A stretch of DNA of 64,000 bases from Paenibacillus endophyticus (GCF_014192395.1 NZ_JACHXW010000004.1:349331-413330); one strand, 5' to 3'. Shown: positions 53,506-63,365, counted from the first letter of the stretch. The notes: generated by a model from the letters alone, not told the origin. Translations and numbers: made by a program.

Positions 53506-53853
53506 ATGAAAACCTATTACTGTGATTTAGAGGTTACATTGGACGTTATTGGAGGAAAATGGAAAGGGCTTGTTTTATACCATGTCATAAAAGGGCCAAA
53601 AAGAACGAGCGAGCTTAAGCGGCTCATTCCTAATATTACTCAAAAAATGCTCATTCAAACGCTTAGAGAACTAGAATCAAGTGGTCTTATCGCTAGAAAA
53701 ATGTTTAATCAGGTCCCTCCGAAAGTCGAGTATTCCACAACAGAGCTTGGGCAATCGCTTGAAACGGTATTAAAAGCACTTTGCTCATGGGGTATCGGTT
53801 ATGCTGAGGAAGCATTCGCCCAGGATGAGTACGAGATTCTGAAATTGGAATAA
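53506..53853 (+). CDS. HxlR-family transcriptional regulator
   Basis: A 115-residue winged-helix protein of the HxlR/YodB type: CDLEVTLDVIGGKWKGLVLYHVIKGPKRTSELKRLIPNITQKMLIQTLRELESSGLIARKMF. The N-terminal Cys of the redox-sensing subgroup is present (TYYCDLE, Cys5), so thiol-based sensing of electrophiles or quinones is plausible. The ATG at 53506 is 14 bp from AAGGAG; nearer non-ATG starts (ATT or GTT) cannot be excluded. Divergent from nitronate monooxygenase. Confidence 0.85.
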   Translation: MKTYYCDLEVTLDVIGGKWKGLVLYHVIKGPKRTSELKRLIPNITQKMLIQTLRELESSGLIARKMFNQVPPKVEYSTTELGQSLETVLKALCSWGIGYAEEAFAQDEYEILKLE

Positions 53854-53900
53854 CCATTCGATATTTATCCGTCAAAAGAACATTCATTTCCCTTGGGTTG

Positions 53901-55013
53901 CTAATTCTCATTGTGCATGCTCTTTTTATTTGCAAACCATCTCCTTAGGCTCATCCATGCACATAGCAGCGGAATATATCCATACAATAGAATCCAACCG
54001 GACAAGGTCAATACGGAATCCAGCTTTTCTATCATCATCGGATTTTTCATCGGAAGCATAATGACAAATACAAGACCACCGGTTATCCATAGTGAAGGCC
54101 TAGATTTGATACCGATCGTTTTTTTTAGAATTCGGATTGCACCCCATAAGCCGACACAGCATGCGGAAATTATGACAAAAAACCAAATAAAAATATAAAT
54201 ATAATCAAATCGTTCAAGAAAAGGAAAACGAATGATTTTGGACAATATAAGCGTTGGCCAGATCGTATGCTGCAGTTCTTGTATATTAAAATAGGAAAAG
54301 CTAACAAACGCGATAATCAATGGAATTAATGTGGAATGGGCAACCGCTATATGAGCCCATTTCTTAGACTTTTCCTGGTTTTTAATAAAAGGATACAGCA
54401 AAAGCAAAAACTCAACACCTAACATCGTAGTTAAGGAATGATAGGCAGACTCTGCGAACTGATGAGCATTGTGATTAAACAGAGGGAGAAAGTTCGTCCA
54501 ATGCGCCTGCTTTAGCGGGAAATACAGCGACGGGATCAACAGGCTAGGTATGATGACACAGAAGAAACAAATACCCGTAATGACTCTTAAGCCTCCGGAA
54601 ACAATGTAAGAGGCAACCAGCAGAAACAAGATCGACAAACTCCAAAGCGGTGTATACGGAAACACCCATACATGTATGACTTCTATATATGGTCTTAATT
54701 CATTTACGATAAATAAAAGAATATAGCCATAGAACACAAACGTCATAAGGCTGCCGACCCATTTTCCGAATAATTGGTTATGCAAAGAAATAATGTCGCC
54801 TTCCGTTGAGTGGGACAGCAAATAAAACATCATCGCAATAATCAAATGCAAGCTTAGTCCCACTGCCGCAAAAGAAAATAGAGAGTCCATCTCGGCTCCG
54901 TTAATAATGCGGCTTTGGAAAATCAACAAGGTGCTTCCCATTTGCGTGCCGTGTATTAAGGTCCATAGCAGATATGGCGATACAGTTAAGCTTTCCTTCA
55001 CTTGTTTTCCCAC
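53901..55013 (-). CDS. Spore germination receptor subunit B (GerAB/YndE-type permease)
   Basis: A 370-residue membrane protein with ten TM helices of the APC-like GerAB family, the ligand-sensing subunit in the spore inner membrane. GTG start 8 bp after AGGAGG. Third gene of a gerA-gerC-gerB operon, 20 bp after gerC. The specific germinant cannot be read. Confidence 0.92.
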   Translation of the reverse strand: MGKQVKESLTVSPYLLWTLIHGTQMGSTLLIFQSRIINGAEMDSLFSFAAVGLSLHLIIAMMFYLLSHSTEGDIISLHNQLFGKWVGSLMTFVFYGYILLFIVNELRPYIEVIHVWVFPYTPLWSLSILFLLVASYIVSGGLRVITGICFFCVIIPSLLIPSLYFPLKQAHWTNFLPLFNHNAHQFAESAYHSLTTMLGVEFLLLLYPFIKNQEKSKKWAHIAVAHSTLIPLIIAFVSFSYFNIQELQHTIWPTLILSKIIRFPFLERFDYIYIFIWFFVIISACCVGLWGAIRILKKTIGIKSRPSLWITGGLVFVIMLPMKNPMMIEKLDSVLTLSGWILLYGYIPLLCAWMSLRRWFANKKSMHNEN

Positions 55014-55033
55014 CGGATATCCTCCTGACGAAA

Positions 55034-56116
55034 TTACTCCCCGACTCCGGATTTGCTTAGGCTCGTACGGAAATGAACATCGAATTTGATATTTTTATAT
55101 TCGTTCGCATAGAACTTGTCTTCCGACCAGCTGCGATGGCGAGTCCTCATCAAATCGCCGATTCCGAGCGGGTCAACTTCCTCTTCTACGAACTTGTGCA
55201 GCAAGGCAAGAAGATGGCTTTGAAGCTGCGCCTCCAGTTGCTGCACTAATGAATGCGTGTTTTTTTCTACATCTAATGAAAACCAATCCGGATATTCATT
55301 TACCATTCCGCTTAGTACGAACGAATAAGTCAATGTTGTCCCGTCCTGATTTTGGATGACCTTCCTATTCAGCTTGCCGGAATTAATTGTGAAAATAGCT
55401 GGCGACACGTTTGAGCCCTTTTGGATGACAAACGGAATATCCCCCCGCAAAGCGTTGCCTTGCAGCAATTTGAAATATATCATTTCATCCTGATCCAAGA
55501 CAAGCTTTAAAAGATCTGCCTTGAAAATCGCATATCCAGAAATTTCAACCTGCTTTTTGGGGTTTAATTTGAGATAGGGTACGGAAAAATCCCGTCCCGT
55601 GCCATAAAAATCAAACAGTACGGTTGACAGATTCGAATATGGAATCATTTTTTCCTTCATATTTTGTTCGATTAATTGATAAGGGTAATTTTGACTCCCT
55701 TTCCCTGCAAGGCTTTCCGATACAGCGGCAAATGGTTCGTCAAAAACAGCCAGGATCACATAGTTGCTGATGACAGGGTCCCGACAGATCGTTTTAAGGA
55801 AATTAGTAATTCCTCCTTCGGCAACCTCTCTGCTGAACGCCAGCATTTTGAGCTTCTCCATCCGGACCGGCTGCGCGGATTCGAAGGCCATCTCGTTGAA
55901 GATTTCCCTTGATTGCTTCCCTTTTCCGTTGAGCACCTTGATTTTCCCTTTATCCTCATAATCTGAATATAAAGCCGATCCCGTATATCCGGAATCATTT
56001 TTGTCGATCCCAAGCACGGTTAAGCTCCGTATATGATCGACAACACCATCGCTGCCGCAGCCGGTAAGAAAACACAATGCTATACAAGGAATCAACAGAT
56101 TCTTAACGCTACTCAT
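55034..56116 (-). CDS. Spore germination lipoprotein subunit C (GerAC type)
   Basis: A 360-residue lipoprotein: signal peptide with lipobox LTGC (Cys20), followed by the three-domain GerAC fold; DRDF-like FYGTGRDFSVPYLKL and the C-terminal DPLGIGDLMRTRHRSWSEDKFYANEYKNIKFDVHFRTSLSKSG are family motifs. It overlaps the gerA stop by 8 bp. Confidence 0.93.
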   Translation of the reverse strand: MSSVKNLLIPCIALCFLTGCGSDGVVDHIRSLTVLGIDKNDSGYTGSALYSDYEDKGKIKVLNGKGKQSREIFNEMAFESAQPVRMEKLKMLAFSREVAEGGITNFLKTICRDPVISNYVILAVFDEPFAAVSESLAGKGSQNYPYQLIEQNMKEKMIPYSNLSTVLFDFYGTGRDFSVPYLKLNPKKQVEISGYAIFKADLLKLVLDQDEMIYFKLLQGNALRGDIPFVIQKGSNVSPAIFTINSGKLNRKVIQNQDGTTLTYSFVLSGMVNEYPDWFSLDVEKNTHSLVQQLEAQLQSHLLALLHKFVEEEVDPLGIGDLMRTRHRSWSEDKFYANEYKNIKFDVHFRTSLSKSGVGE

Positions 56117-57629
56117 CGTTAATATCCTCCTTATCCTCCTTTGGTTGATACTTTGTAAGCACTTTAGGCTTTAAATATTTGCTTCTGCTTGTCATAAAGG
56201 CATACGATGCCCGTATGATACTGTCTGAGAAATTACCCGTACGGAACGGGAATATCGGCACCAAATACGGCGTCCCTAACGATTTCAGCCGCAATAAATG
56301 ACCGGTTAATAAAAGAAATCCAGCCGTAATGCCAAGCCCTCCCCATAAAGCGGCAAGCAGGATAAAAGGAAACCGCAAAAGCCTGATCGTATTCGCCATT
56401 TTGAAAATAGGAGTCGTAAATGAGGCTAGCGCCGTTAATGCAACTATGATTAACAAAATATTGCTGGTCAGAGCCGCATGAACCGTTGCCTGCCCGATTA
56501 CGATACCGCCAACGATGCCCAGCGTTTGTCCGATTTTCGTAGGAAGCCTCGCACCTGCCTCCCTCAGCAGCTCAATTGTGATTTCCAGAAAAATGGCTTC
56601 TATTACTGGAGGAAACGGAACATGGCTCCGTGACATGATCAGCGGTTCAAGCAAGGCTTCAGGCAACACGGCGAAATGATAGGTTAATATGGCAACATAA
56701 AGCGGAGTAGCGAATACAGAGAAAAAAACACTCATTATCCGAATGATGCGAAAGAAGGAACCGATGATCCACGGCACGTAATAATCTTCGGGCGATATAA
56801 AAAAATCCAAAAATGTAGACGGTCCGGTAATGACATAAGGCGATCCGTCGGAGAAAACGGCGACTTGGCCGGATGAAATGGCATAAATGACGCGATCCAC
56901 TCTTTCGGTGGAAAGAAACAACGGGAATGGCGTATTGGTGTTGTCTGAAATGATTTGATCAAGAAACGAACTGTCATATATAATATCAACGTCAATCGCC
57001 TGGAGCCGCTGCCGGGCAGTCTGCACATGCTGATCGTTCGTCACCCCATCCAGGTACACGATCATCACCTTTGTGTTGGACATAGACCCGACTGTTACTT
57101 CTTCAAACACCAACTCCGGCACCGCCATTTGCTGTCTAAGAAGGTGAATGTTGAGATCAATATTTTCCACAAAGCCGACTTTTGGCCCGACGACGCTAAA
57201 TTCATTTTCGGTGTCATTGCTCAAGCGATGACCGCGTTCCGTTATATTCACGTTTACAAGAATGAATGCATCATCCGTTTCGTTTAACTGGATGAGCACA
57301 TAACCTTTAATCAGCTTTCTCTCCACTTCTGCTGCATCATAGGTCACATTTATTTCTTCTAAGGGGATTATGTTCTTCATATCCTCAATGCCATTTATAT
57401 GTTTGATATTTTTTTGGATTTCCGAAACGAGGTAACGGTTTATTTTCAAGTTGTCCACTAGCGTTTGAAAATAACTAATTTGAATTCGAACAGGAAAGTC
57501 GCCTTCAACCGGGGAAAATTGATGAAAATCACTAGATTTGCACGCCAGTCGTAAAACCTCAGCGATCGTTTTATGAGCTTCTTTCATTTGTTTAGTTGAA
57601 TCCTTCGCAGGTTCATTATTCCGCTGCAT
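56109..57629 (-). CDS. Spore germination receptor subunit A (GerAA type)
   Basis: A 506-residue GerA-family protein: a cytoplasmic N-terminal domain of about 270 residues (DGVTNDQHVQTARQRL, DNTNTPFPLFLSTERVDRVIYAISSGQVAVFSDGSPYVITGPSTFLDFF) and a C-terminal membrane domain with about five helices (SHVPFPPVIEAIFLEITIELLREAGARLPTKIGQTLGIVGGIVIGQATV). GerAA subunits form ion channels opened by germinants. First gene of the operon. A CATACTA hexamer upstream (57653-57659 on the minus strand) resembles a sigma-G -10, without a matching -35. Confidence 0.95.
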   Translation of the reverse strand: MQRNNEPAKDSTKQMKEAHKTIAEVLRLACKSSDFHQFSPVEGDFPVRIQISYFQTLVDNLKINRYLVSEIQKNIKHINGIEDMKNIIPLEEINVTYDAAEVERKLIKGYVLIQLNETDDAFILVNVNITERGHRLSNDTENEFSVVGPKVGFVENIDLNIHLLRQQMAVPELVFEEVTVGSMSNTKVMIVYLDGVTNDQHVQTARQRLQAIDVDIIYDSSFLDQIISDNTNTPFPLFLSTERVDRVIYAISSGQVAVFSDGSPYVITGPSTFLDFFISPEDYYVPWIIGSFFRIIRIMSVFFSVFATPLYVAILTYHFAVLPEALLEPLIMSRSHVPFPPVIEAIFLEITIELLREAGARLPTKIGQTLGIVGGIVIGQATVHAALTSNILLIIVALTALASFTTPIFKMANTIRLLRFPFILLAALWGGLGITAGFLLLTGHLLRLKSLGTPYLVPIFPFRTGNFSDSIIRASYAFMTSRSKYLKPKVLTKYQPKEDKEDINDE

Positions 57630-57961
57630 GGTCTACTCCTTGCCTGCACCTGTAGTATGAGTTAACACCATTATGTTCGGTGATCTCCAAAACTATACAT
57701 TTCCGATGCCGCAAGGCTTGATTTAGGATCGAGCTGACCGGTTAATTAAAAAAGCATAAGTACGCTTCCGATTTTTCCTGCCCCATTTATTCTTTTCGCA
57801 AAAAAAAAACCTCTTCAAGCTCACTCTCACCTTATGCGATCATAAGGCAGTTTTTGAGAAGTGACTTGAAGAGGAATATATGAATGGCTCAATCTGCCTA
57901 GTGCTTGTTAGACCTTGTTAGGCCACCGTTTTTCAGACATCTGCAACCGTATATTCTAACT
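57630..57961. other. Intergenic region between gerAA and the SDR gene
   Basis: No gene seen. It holds the gerAA promoter region (57630-57790) and the branched terminator at 57800-57874; the remaining 87 bp before the SDR stop show nothing. Confidence 0.5.
57800..57874 (-). terminator. Long two-tier terminator of the SDR gene
   Basis: Outer arms CCTCTTCAAG (57810-57819)/CTTGAAGAGG (57865-57874), a near-perfect middle tier (TCACTCTCA against TGAGAAGTGA) and an inner hairpin CCTTATG-CGAT-CATAAGG, then a nine-T run on the minus strand. Confidence 0.8.
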
Positions 57962-58708
57962 TTAGATTTGTACAACCCCGCCATCTACGAACAGTTCAAT
58001 TCCATTAATATAGCTGCTCTCCTTAGAGGCAAGGAAAATGGCAGCATTAGCGATTTCTTCGACTTCTCCAATTCTTCCTAATGGTGTAACTTGTTTAGCA
58101 TACGCAAGGAAGCTTTCTAAATTGGAACCGAATAAATCATCGTAAGCCGGCGTATGAACAGTTCCGGGACTGAGTACATTTATGCGGATTTCAGTGCCCT
58201 TTAAATCAAGGATCCAGCTGCGTACCAGCTGTCTGATCGCCGCCTTTGATGCGCCATAAATGCTAAACGCTGGATTCCCCATCGCCCCTGCTGTAGAACC
58301 AGTCAGGATAATCGATCCTATCTTATTCGGAAATAATGGCAATGCCTTTTGCACCGTGAATATCGTTCCTTTTACATTGACGTCGAATGTTTTGTAATAG
58401 TGCTCTTCTGTAATTTCACCAAGTGGAAGCAGCGATCCCAAGCCGGCATTTGCAAAGAGGATATCCAAATGCCCTTTCTCCTGTTTCACGGTTTCGTAGA
58501 GCTTGTCCAAATCTTCCAGCTTGGAAATATCGCCTTGAACGCCTGTTACATTCTTTCCAATTAATTCAACTGCTTCATCAAGCTCATTTTGTCTGCGTCC
58601 TGTAATAAAAACGTATGCGCCTTCTTTTACGAATTGCTGTGCAGTTGCTAGGCCAATTCCGCTTGTTCCTCCCGTTACGACTGCTACTTTACCATCAAAT
58701 TTACCCAT
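57962..58708 (-). CDS. Short-chain dehydrogenase/reductase (SDR)
   Basis: A 248-residue classical [16 protein letters not shown] (12-24), FANAGLGS near 88, catalytic Ser in [11 protein letters not shown] and [11 protein letters not shown] near 150, and the C-terminal [17 protein letters not shown]. Similar proteins include glucose 1-dehydrogenase-like reductases; the substrate is unassigned. AAAGGAG precedes the ATG. Two operator-like palindromes lie upstream (58783-58834). Confidence 0.9.
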   Translation of the reverse strand: MGKFDGKVAVVTGGTSGIGLATAQQFVKEGAYVFITGRRQNELDEAVELIGKNVTGVQGDISKLEDLDKLYETVKQEKGHLDILFANAGLGSLLPLGEITEEHYYKTFDVNVKGTIFTVQKALPLFPNKIGSIILTGSTAGAMGNPAFSIYGASKAAIRQLVRSWILDLKGTEIRINVLSPGTVHTPAYDDLFGSNLESFLAYAKQVTPLGRIGEVEEIANAAIFLASKESSYINGIELFVDGGVVQI

Positions 58709-58782
58709 ATGATGACTCTCCTTTAACCATTATTTTAGTTTGGCATAGGAGGTTCTTCTACGAAAAGAGTGAAGAACATCTT

Positions 58783-58834
58783 ATACTCGCCAGTATGAAT
58801 GAATAGTAACAATAATAATAGTACGCACTATTAT
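58783..58834. promoter_or_regulatory. Two operator-like palindromes upstream of the SDR gene
   Basis: ATACT-CGCC-AGTAT (58783-58796) and the perfect ATAATAGT-ACGC-ACTATTAT (58815-58834). Both have 4-bp spacers and ACT/AGT arms. The binding regulator is not adjacent. Confidence 0.5.
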
Positions 58835-58956
58835 GTTATATAGTCACCTAAAAGTAATAATTGTGATGGAATGAGACATTTCACTCGAAATTTTTTTGGC
58901 AATACTAGCTATTGTTCGTATATGCACGGAGGATGAGAACATCAAATGTTGTTTCA

Positions 58957-59676
58957 TCAAAAAAGCGGACTGAATTCCCCTTTATTTCCAGCGGTGCAAA
59001 TATCCATTATTTCCATTAGGCTATTGATCGTATAAGTACTTTGAATTTCAGCAGAGCTTTCTAGTGAATGCCTATTAAACCAACACGTATTAATCCCTGA
59101 CAAAATACCGCCTTTGATATCCGTATTTAATGAATCTCCTATAATGAGAGCTTCCTGTTTGTTAAAATCTTTAATATGATTCATCACATACTCGAAAAAC
59201 TTTGGAGATGGCTTTTGAAATCCGATACTTTGCGAATCAAAAATATATTCAAAAAAATCATACAAGCCAGATGACTTCAATCGCCTGATCTGCGTTTTAG
59301 TGATGCCATTGGTGACAATAAATAACCTGTGGGACGCTGATAACCTTTGACAAACTTCCAAAGCTCCTTCAATCATTAGCTGGCTCCCACTGCCCAATAG
59401 CTCCCTATACTCATTTTCCCATTCCATGCCATCTACGACTTTTCCTAGCTTTAACATCGTTTCAGCAAATCTTTTGTTTAGCACATCATTCAAAAGGATA
59501 TTTCCATTTTCATATTCAGCCCATAATTGTTTGTTGACGGAACGATATACTTGAAATGTTTCATCTGATAAAATATAGCCTTGTTGCTGAAACAGTTTGT
59601 TTAACGATTCCGTTTCATTAGCGCCAAAATCTAACAAAGTATCATCTAAATCGAATAGCAGCAAGTTATAGCTCAT
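58957..59676 (-). CDS. HAD-superfamily hydrolase, YjjG-like nucleotidase
   Basis: A 239-residue HAD phosphatase: motif I LLFDLDDTLLDF (nucleophile Asp9, acid Asp11), motif II FIVTNGITKTQ, motif III Lys in SIGFQKPSPKFFEYV and motif IV IIGDSLNTDIKGG. The YjjG/YfnB group dephosphorylates noncanonical pyrimidine nucleotides. The start at 59676 follows AGGAG; the longer frame adds 14 charged residues. Confidence 0.88.
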   Translation of the reverse strand: MSYNLLLFDLDDTLLDFGANETESLNKLFQQQGYILSDETFQVYRSVNKQLWAEYENGNILLNDVLNKRFAETMLKLGKVVDGMEWENEYRELLGSGSQLMIEGALEVCQRLSASHRLFIVTNGITKTQIRRLKSSGLYDFFEYIFDSQSIGFQKPSPKFFEYVMNHIKDFNKQEALIIGDSLNTDIKGGILSGINTCWFNRHSLESSAEIQSTYTINSLMEIMDICTAGNKGEFSPLF

Positions 59677-59817
59677 ATTAACTCTCCTAACGGTATCATC
59701 GTCTTTCATTCTTATCACCTTACCAACGTTAATATAACGCTATAAACGAAGTCAATCCCCGTGCATCGTCGATGTACGGGGAATTTTTGCAGCATATGAC
59801 ATTAAAATCAAGCAACT

Positions 59818-60261
59818 TTATTCTTTTTCAGGGAACATTCCTGTAGAGATCGCAATTCGATTCCATGCATTAATGGTGTTGATTGCCATAATAATCGTCA
59901 CAAATTCTGCCTCATCTACATGAGCCCGAACGCTTTCATACAATTCCTGCGGCACGCCTTGCTCTGAAATACGAGTTACAGCTTCCGTAAGCTCAAGCAC
60001 TGCTCTTTCTTTGTCCGTGTAAACAGGGGCTTCACGCCATGCGCTAAGCAAATAAATCCGCTGCTCTGTCTCGCCCATTTTCCGTGAATCCCGTGTATGC
60101 ATAGCCATACAATAAGCACAACCGTTTATCTGAGAAGCTCTAATCTTAATGAGTTCATATAGATTTGCATTCAAGCCGCTTGTCTTAATAAACCCTTCCA
60201 GCTTCATCATTACTTGCAAAGCACCTGGGTTAGCGCTCATATGATTTAATCTAACTTTCAT
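59818..60261 (-). CDS. AhpD-like carboxymuconolactone decarboxylase family protein
   Basis: A 147-residue protein of the AhpD/YnjA group: redox motif GCAYCMAMH (Cys48, Cys51, His55) following YELIKIRASQING. Such proteins are alkylhydroperoxidase-like thiol reductants. GGAGG precedes the ATG. It is divergent from a Cys-rich Rrf2 regulator, which probably controls it. Confidence 0.9.
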   Translation of the reverse strand: MKVRLNHMSANPGALQVMMKLEGFIKTSGLNANLYELIKIRASQINGCAYCMAMHTRDSRKMGETEQRIYLLSAWREAPVYTDKERAVLELTEAVTRISEQGVPQELYESVRAHVDEAEFVTIIMAINTINAWNRIAISTGMFPEKE

Positions 60262-60308
60262 CGTATATTCCTCCGTTTTCGCTATATTTTAATTTCGCTA
60301 CCAGAACA

Positions 60309-60332
60309 ATCGTCGACAACATTTATCGTCGA
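60309..60332. promoter_or_regulatory. Direct repeats in the AhpD-like/Rrf2 intergenic region
   Basis: ATCGTCGA at 60309-60316 and 60325-60332, 16 bp apart, about 50 bp upstream of the AhpD-like start. Candidate regulator binding region. Confidence 0.45.
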
Positions 60333-60488
60333 TTAATCTTATCCCCAATATAGACCTTAAGTTTAAATCTGTCAACTCCAAATAGTGATCATTACGGCAA
60401 GAATACCCATCACCCATATTTGACAAGGGTTTTAAATCCACCTAAGATGATTAATAGCAATCTTTTTATCTAGAAAGCAGGTGTGTGC

Positions 60489-60995
60489 ATGCAGTATAGT
60501 ATTGGAGTTGAATATGGCCTGCATTGCTTGGTATATTTAATTGACATTCCAAAAGATTCGACTATTGGGATTAAAGAGCTCTCCGCATTTCAAGGTGTTT
60601 CGGAAACCTATCTTTCGAAAATTTTTGGAAAATTATCAAAAGCCGGTATCGTAAGCTCAGTTCCTGGTGTAAAAGGCGGATATAAATTAGCAAAGCCTCC
60701 TGCGGACATTTCGTTTTGGGATGTGGTTGAAGCTGTCGAAGGCGCTTCCCCCATTTTTCAATGTAAAAATATTAAAAATAACAGCTACCTTTGTCGCGAT
60801 GAAGAATATGCAGCTTGTACGCAAGCTTCTTCCTGTGTCATTAATTTAGTAATGCTTGATGCCGAGGATAGCATGCGCAATCTTCTGCGCAACAAAACGC
60901 TAACTTGGTTAAATGAAGAGCTTGATCGCGTACTCACTCCTCAATCACGCAAAGAAACCCGTGAATTTTTCGCAAACAGTAACCTGAATCACTAA
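60489..60995 (+). CDS. Rrf2-family transcriptional regulator with Cys cluster
   Basis: A 168-residue Rrf2 protein: winged HTH with IKELSAFQGVSETYLSKIFGKLSKAGIVSSVPGVKGGYKLAKP, then four Cys at 92, 102, 110 and 116, in the region where IscR/NsrR-type members bind an Fe-S cluster. Spacing (C-x9-C-x7-C-x5-C) is close to but not identical with the known IscR/NsrR pattern. It may sense redox or nitrosative stress and control the divergent AhpD-like gene. The ATG at 60489 follows AGGTG. Confidence 0.88.
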   Translation: MQYSIGVEYGLHCLVYLIDIPKDSTIGIKELSAFQGVSETYLSKIFGKLSKAGIVSSVPGVKGGYKLAKPPADISFWDVVEAVEGASPIFQCKNIKNNSYLCRDEEYAACTQASSCVINLVMLDAEDSMRNLLRNKTLTWLNEELDRVLTPQSRKETREFFANSNLNH

Positions 60996-61038
60996 CTCCA
61001 CAATCTGCACTATCAAGGTACAGTAGGTGAAATAATAC

Positions 61039-61068
61039 AAAAGCTCCTGCAGCTTGCAGGAGCTTTTT
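61039..61068 (+). terminator. Terminator of the Rrf2 gene
   Basis: AAAAGCTCCTGCA (61039-61051)/TGCAGGAGCTTTTT (61055-61068), perfect 13-bp stem with a 3-base loop. Confidence 0.9.
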
Positions 61069-61157
61069 ACTTTATTTTAGTGATGGATAAGGATAACGTT
61101 TGCGACATCGTTTCTCGTTTCCTGTTATCTTTTCCATGCCGTTCTTTTATTTGAAAG

Positions 61158-61181
61158 CAAAAAACCACCCATTAGGGTGGT
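61158..61181 (-). terminator. Terminator of the GH43 gene
   Basis: ACCACCC (61164-61170)/GGGTGGT (61175-61181), T run on the minus strand. It lies 68 bp past the GH43 stop. Confidence 0.75.
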
Positions 61182-61248
61182 CTTCGCTCATGAGGAACCG
61201 ATTACAATTCGAATAGGATTTTGGAAACATTGGCGTTCACCTGTCTGA

Positions 61249-62232
61249 TTATAAGTCGTTATAGTGAATGGTCTTTATCGTTCCATCTTCGTTAAAGTGC
61301 AGCTCCGTATATTTCACACATCGTTTATGATTCACGCCATCGGACATGGAGCTGTCGTGATAGAACAGATACCATTTATCTTCGAATTCCACAATTGAAT
61401 GATGGGTCGTCCACCCGATAACCGGAGTTAAAATCGTCCCTTTAAATGTAAAAGGGCCAAGCGGATTCTGGCTTATTGCATAAACCAGCTTATGCGTCGT
61501 GCCCGTTGAATAAGACAAATAATACCAGCCGTTATGCTTGTGTACCCATGGTCCTTCAAAGTATCGGCGATCCTCATCACCAGCTGTAATCGGAAGGCCG
61601 TTCTCATCGACAATCGAAATCTCCTGAGGAACGCCTTGAATGGACAGCATATCATCACTCAGCAACGCAACCCGAGGACCAAGCGCTGGCGTTTCCTGCT
61701 CCGGCCCTGTTTCATCTGGCTTGAAGATGCCTGTCTGCCATTTTTCCAATTGACCGCCCCATAGGCCTCCGAAATAAATGAACGCCTGATTGTCATCATC
61801 CATGAACACTGCAGGATCGATGCTGAAGCTGCCCTCCATGTAAGTTGGCTCAGGGGCAAACGGCCCTGCAGGAGATGCGCTTGTCGCTACGCCAATTCTG
61901 AATATACCGTCATGATCGCGGGCAGGGTAATATAAGTAGTATGTTTCGTTTTTATAGGCAGCATCAGGTGCCCAAAGCTGCTTTGAAGCCCAAGGAATAT
62001 CCTTCAAATGCATGGCCTCACCATGATCAACGACCGGAGAATCGAAATTATCGATGGATAATACATGATAGTCCTCCATCGCATATTGATCACCATTGTC
62101 ATTATTAGGACCATCGTGGTCGAGATCATGTGATGGGTAAATATAAATTTTTCCCTCGAATACATGCGCGGAGGGATCTGCCGTATAAATATGAGTGACA
62201 AGCGGCTGGTTAGGTGTTGGTTTATTATTCAT
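61249..62232 (-). CDS. Glycoside hydrolase family 43 (beta-xylosidase/arabinofuranosidase-like)
   Basis: A 327-residue single-domain five-bladed beta-propeller enzyme without signal peptide, so cytoplasmic. The catalytic triad is readable: base Asp19 (YTADPSAHVF), pKa modulator Asp139 (SIDPAVFMDDD) and acid Glu226 (YFEGPWVHK). It removes arabinose or xylose from imported oligosaccharides. The start at 62232 follows AAGGAG; the longer frame adds 23 unrelated residues. Not linked to a transporter here. Confidence 0.92.
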   Translation of the reverse strand: MNNKPTPNQPLVTHIYTADPSAHVFEGKIYIYPSHDLDHDGPNNDNGDQYAMEDYHVLSIDNFDSPVVDHGEAMHLKDIPWASKQLWAPDAAYKNETYYLYYPARDHDGIFRIGVATSASPAGPFAPEPTYMEGSFSIDPAVFMDDDNQAFIYFGGLWGGQLEKWQTGIFKPDETGPEQETPALGPRVALLSDDMLSIQGVPQEISIVDENGLPITAGDEDRRYFEGPWVHKHNGWYYLSYSTGTTHKLVYAISQNPLGPFTFKGTILTPVIGWTTHHSIVEFEDKWYLFYHDSSMSDGVNHKRCVKYTELHFNEDGTIKTIHYNDL

Positions 62233-62407
62233 TTGAAATCTCCTTTTTCGATAGAGGTTAACGAATAAATAAAGTGTAGTGCTTCTCAAAGCCGAAAACA
62301 ACCCATCATTCCATAGTAAAACACAGAAAAACTATAGATTTTAGTCCAGCACACCTATCCCATCCTACAGCGAACCATTTTAGGGGAAATTTCACTTCAT
62401 TTAGCAA

Positions 62408-63178
62408 TCAATGCTCAATTCCAAAATAGGTGGACAAAGCTGATTTAAATTCATCGTTTGTCTTCGGCGTGAAAGTCCTTACACCGGCAGAGGTAAAAAT
62501 ACGGAACTCACGGTCGGAAACGGTACGTCGTCCTTCCGGCGTTCGCATTGCAACGATCGGGTATTTGTTAAAAATGGAATCATCGGCATTTTCACACCAA
62601 AAACTCGCAAATAAATAGTCTTTCGGCAGCTGCGGCTCCTCTGTGAAGGAATAAATACGATTCCATCCGTTATTTTTCTGCTCGCAAAGCAACCAGCCAA
62701 AATTAGCATCCACTTCGAGCCGGAAGGCGTGATTGCCTTGCTGCTGTACTACCCCTTCATTTAATGGAATAGGTCTGCAAGGTACGATCCCACCTACACC
62801 AACATCGCACAGGTAGTCGATGCCTTCAACTTCTACTATGAGGACATGATGACGCCTTTTAGGCGGGAGCTGCTGCTCATCTCTCCAGAACCTAGCGACC
62901 AAATCCGTTACTTTATAACCGAGCTCCCTCAGCAACCATCCGAATAGTGCATTTAACTCGAAACAATATCCCCCGCGCCGACTCACTACAATTTTCTGAT
63001 ACAGATCCTGTGGATCAAGTGATAAAGGCTTGCGTGCCAGAATATCCAAATTCTCATAGGGAACCGTGTACAAATGTTGTTCTTGCAGGTCTGCCAGCGT
63101 GTTTGCGCTGCCATCCAGCGATCCTTTAAAACCGATGCGATCCAAATAGTTCTGAATGGATTGATGAATATGAGTCAC
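62408..63178 (-). CDS. Arylamine N-acetyltransferase
   Basis: A 256-residue NAT with the Cys-His-Asp catalytic triad: Cys72 (RRGGYCFELN), His111 (RRHHVLIVEV) and Asp125 (YLCDVGVGG). It transfers acetyl from acetyl-CoA to arylamines and hydrazines, including isoniazid-like xenobiotics. GTG start after AAGGAAGG. Single gene, 175 bp upstream of GH43 with an A/T-rich gap. Confidence 0.94.
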   Translation of the reverse strand: MTHIHQSIQNYLDRIGFKGSLDGSANTLADLQEQHLYTVPYENLDILARKPLSLDPQDLYQKIVVSRRGGYCFELNALFGWLLRELGYKVTDLVARFWRDEQQLPPKRRHHVLIVEVEGIDYLCDVGVGGIVPCRPIPLNEGVVQQQGNHAFRLEVDANFGWLLCEQKNNGWNRIYSFTEEPQLPKDYLFASFWCENADDSIFNKYPIVAMRTPEGRRTVSDREFRIFTSAGVRTFTPKTNDEFKSALSTYFGIEH

Positions 63179-63365
63179 TGTAAAAACACCTTCCTTTGGA
63201 AAATGACTTGCTCTGACTGCGATCCCATTCCGCAGCTATGTCCATTTCAACAACAAATATGGTCTATTTGATGTTAACACCTCTATGGAAGTTATTGCTA
63301 TACAAATAAATGAAAGTAGATACACGATCAGTACTGCTGCGAATTACCAATAAATAGCTTAAAGC

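Noticed and set aside
57653..57659. Sigma-G promoter for gerAA (CATACTA on the minus strand)
   Set aside because: The -10 matches but no GnATR-like -35 is found at 17-18 bp, so it was only mentioned in the gene entry.
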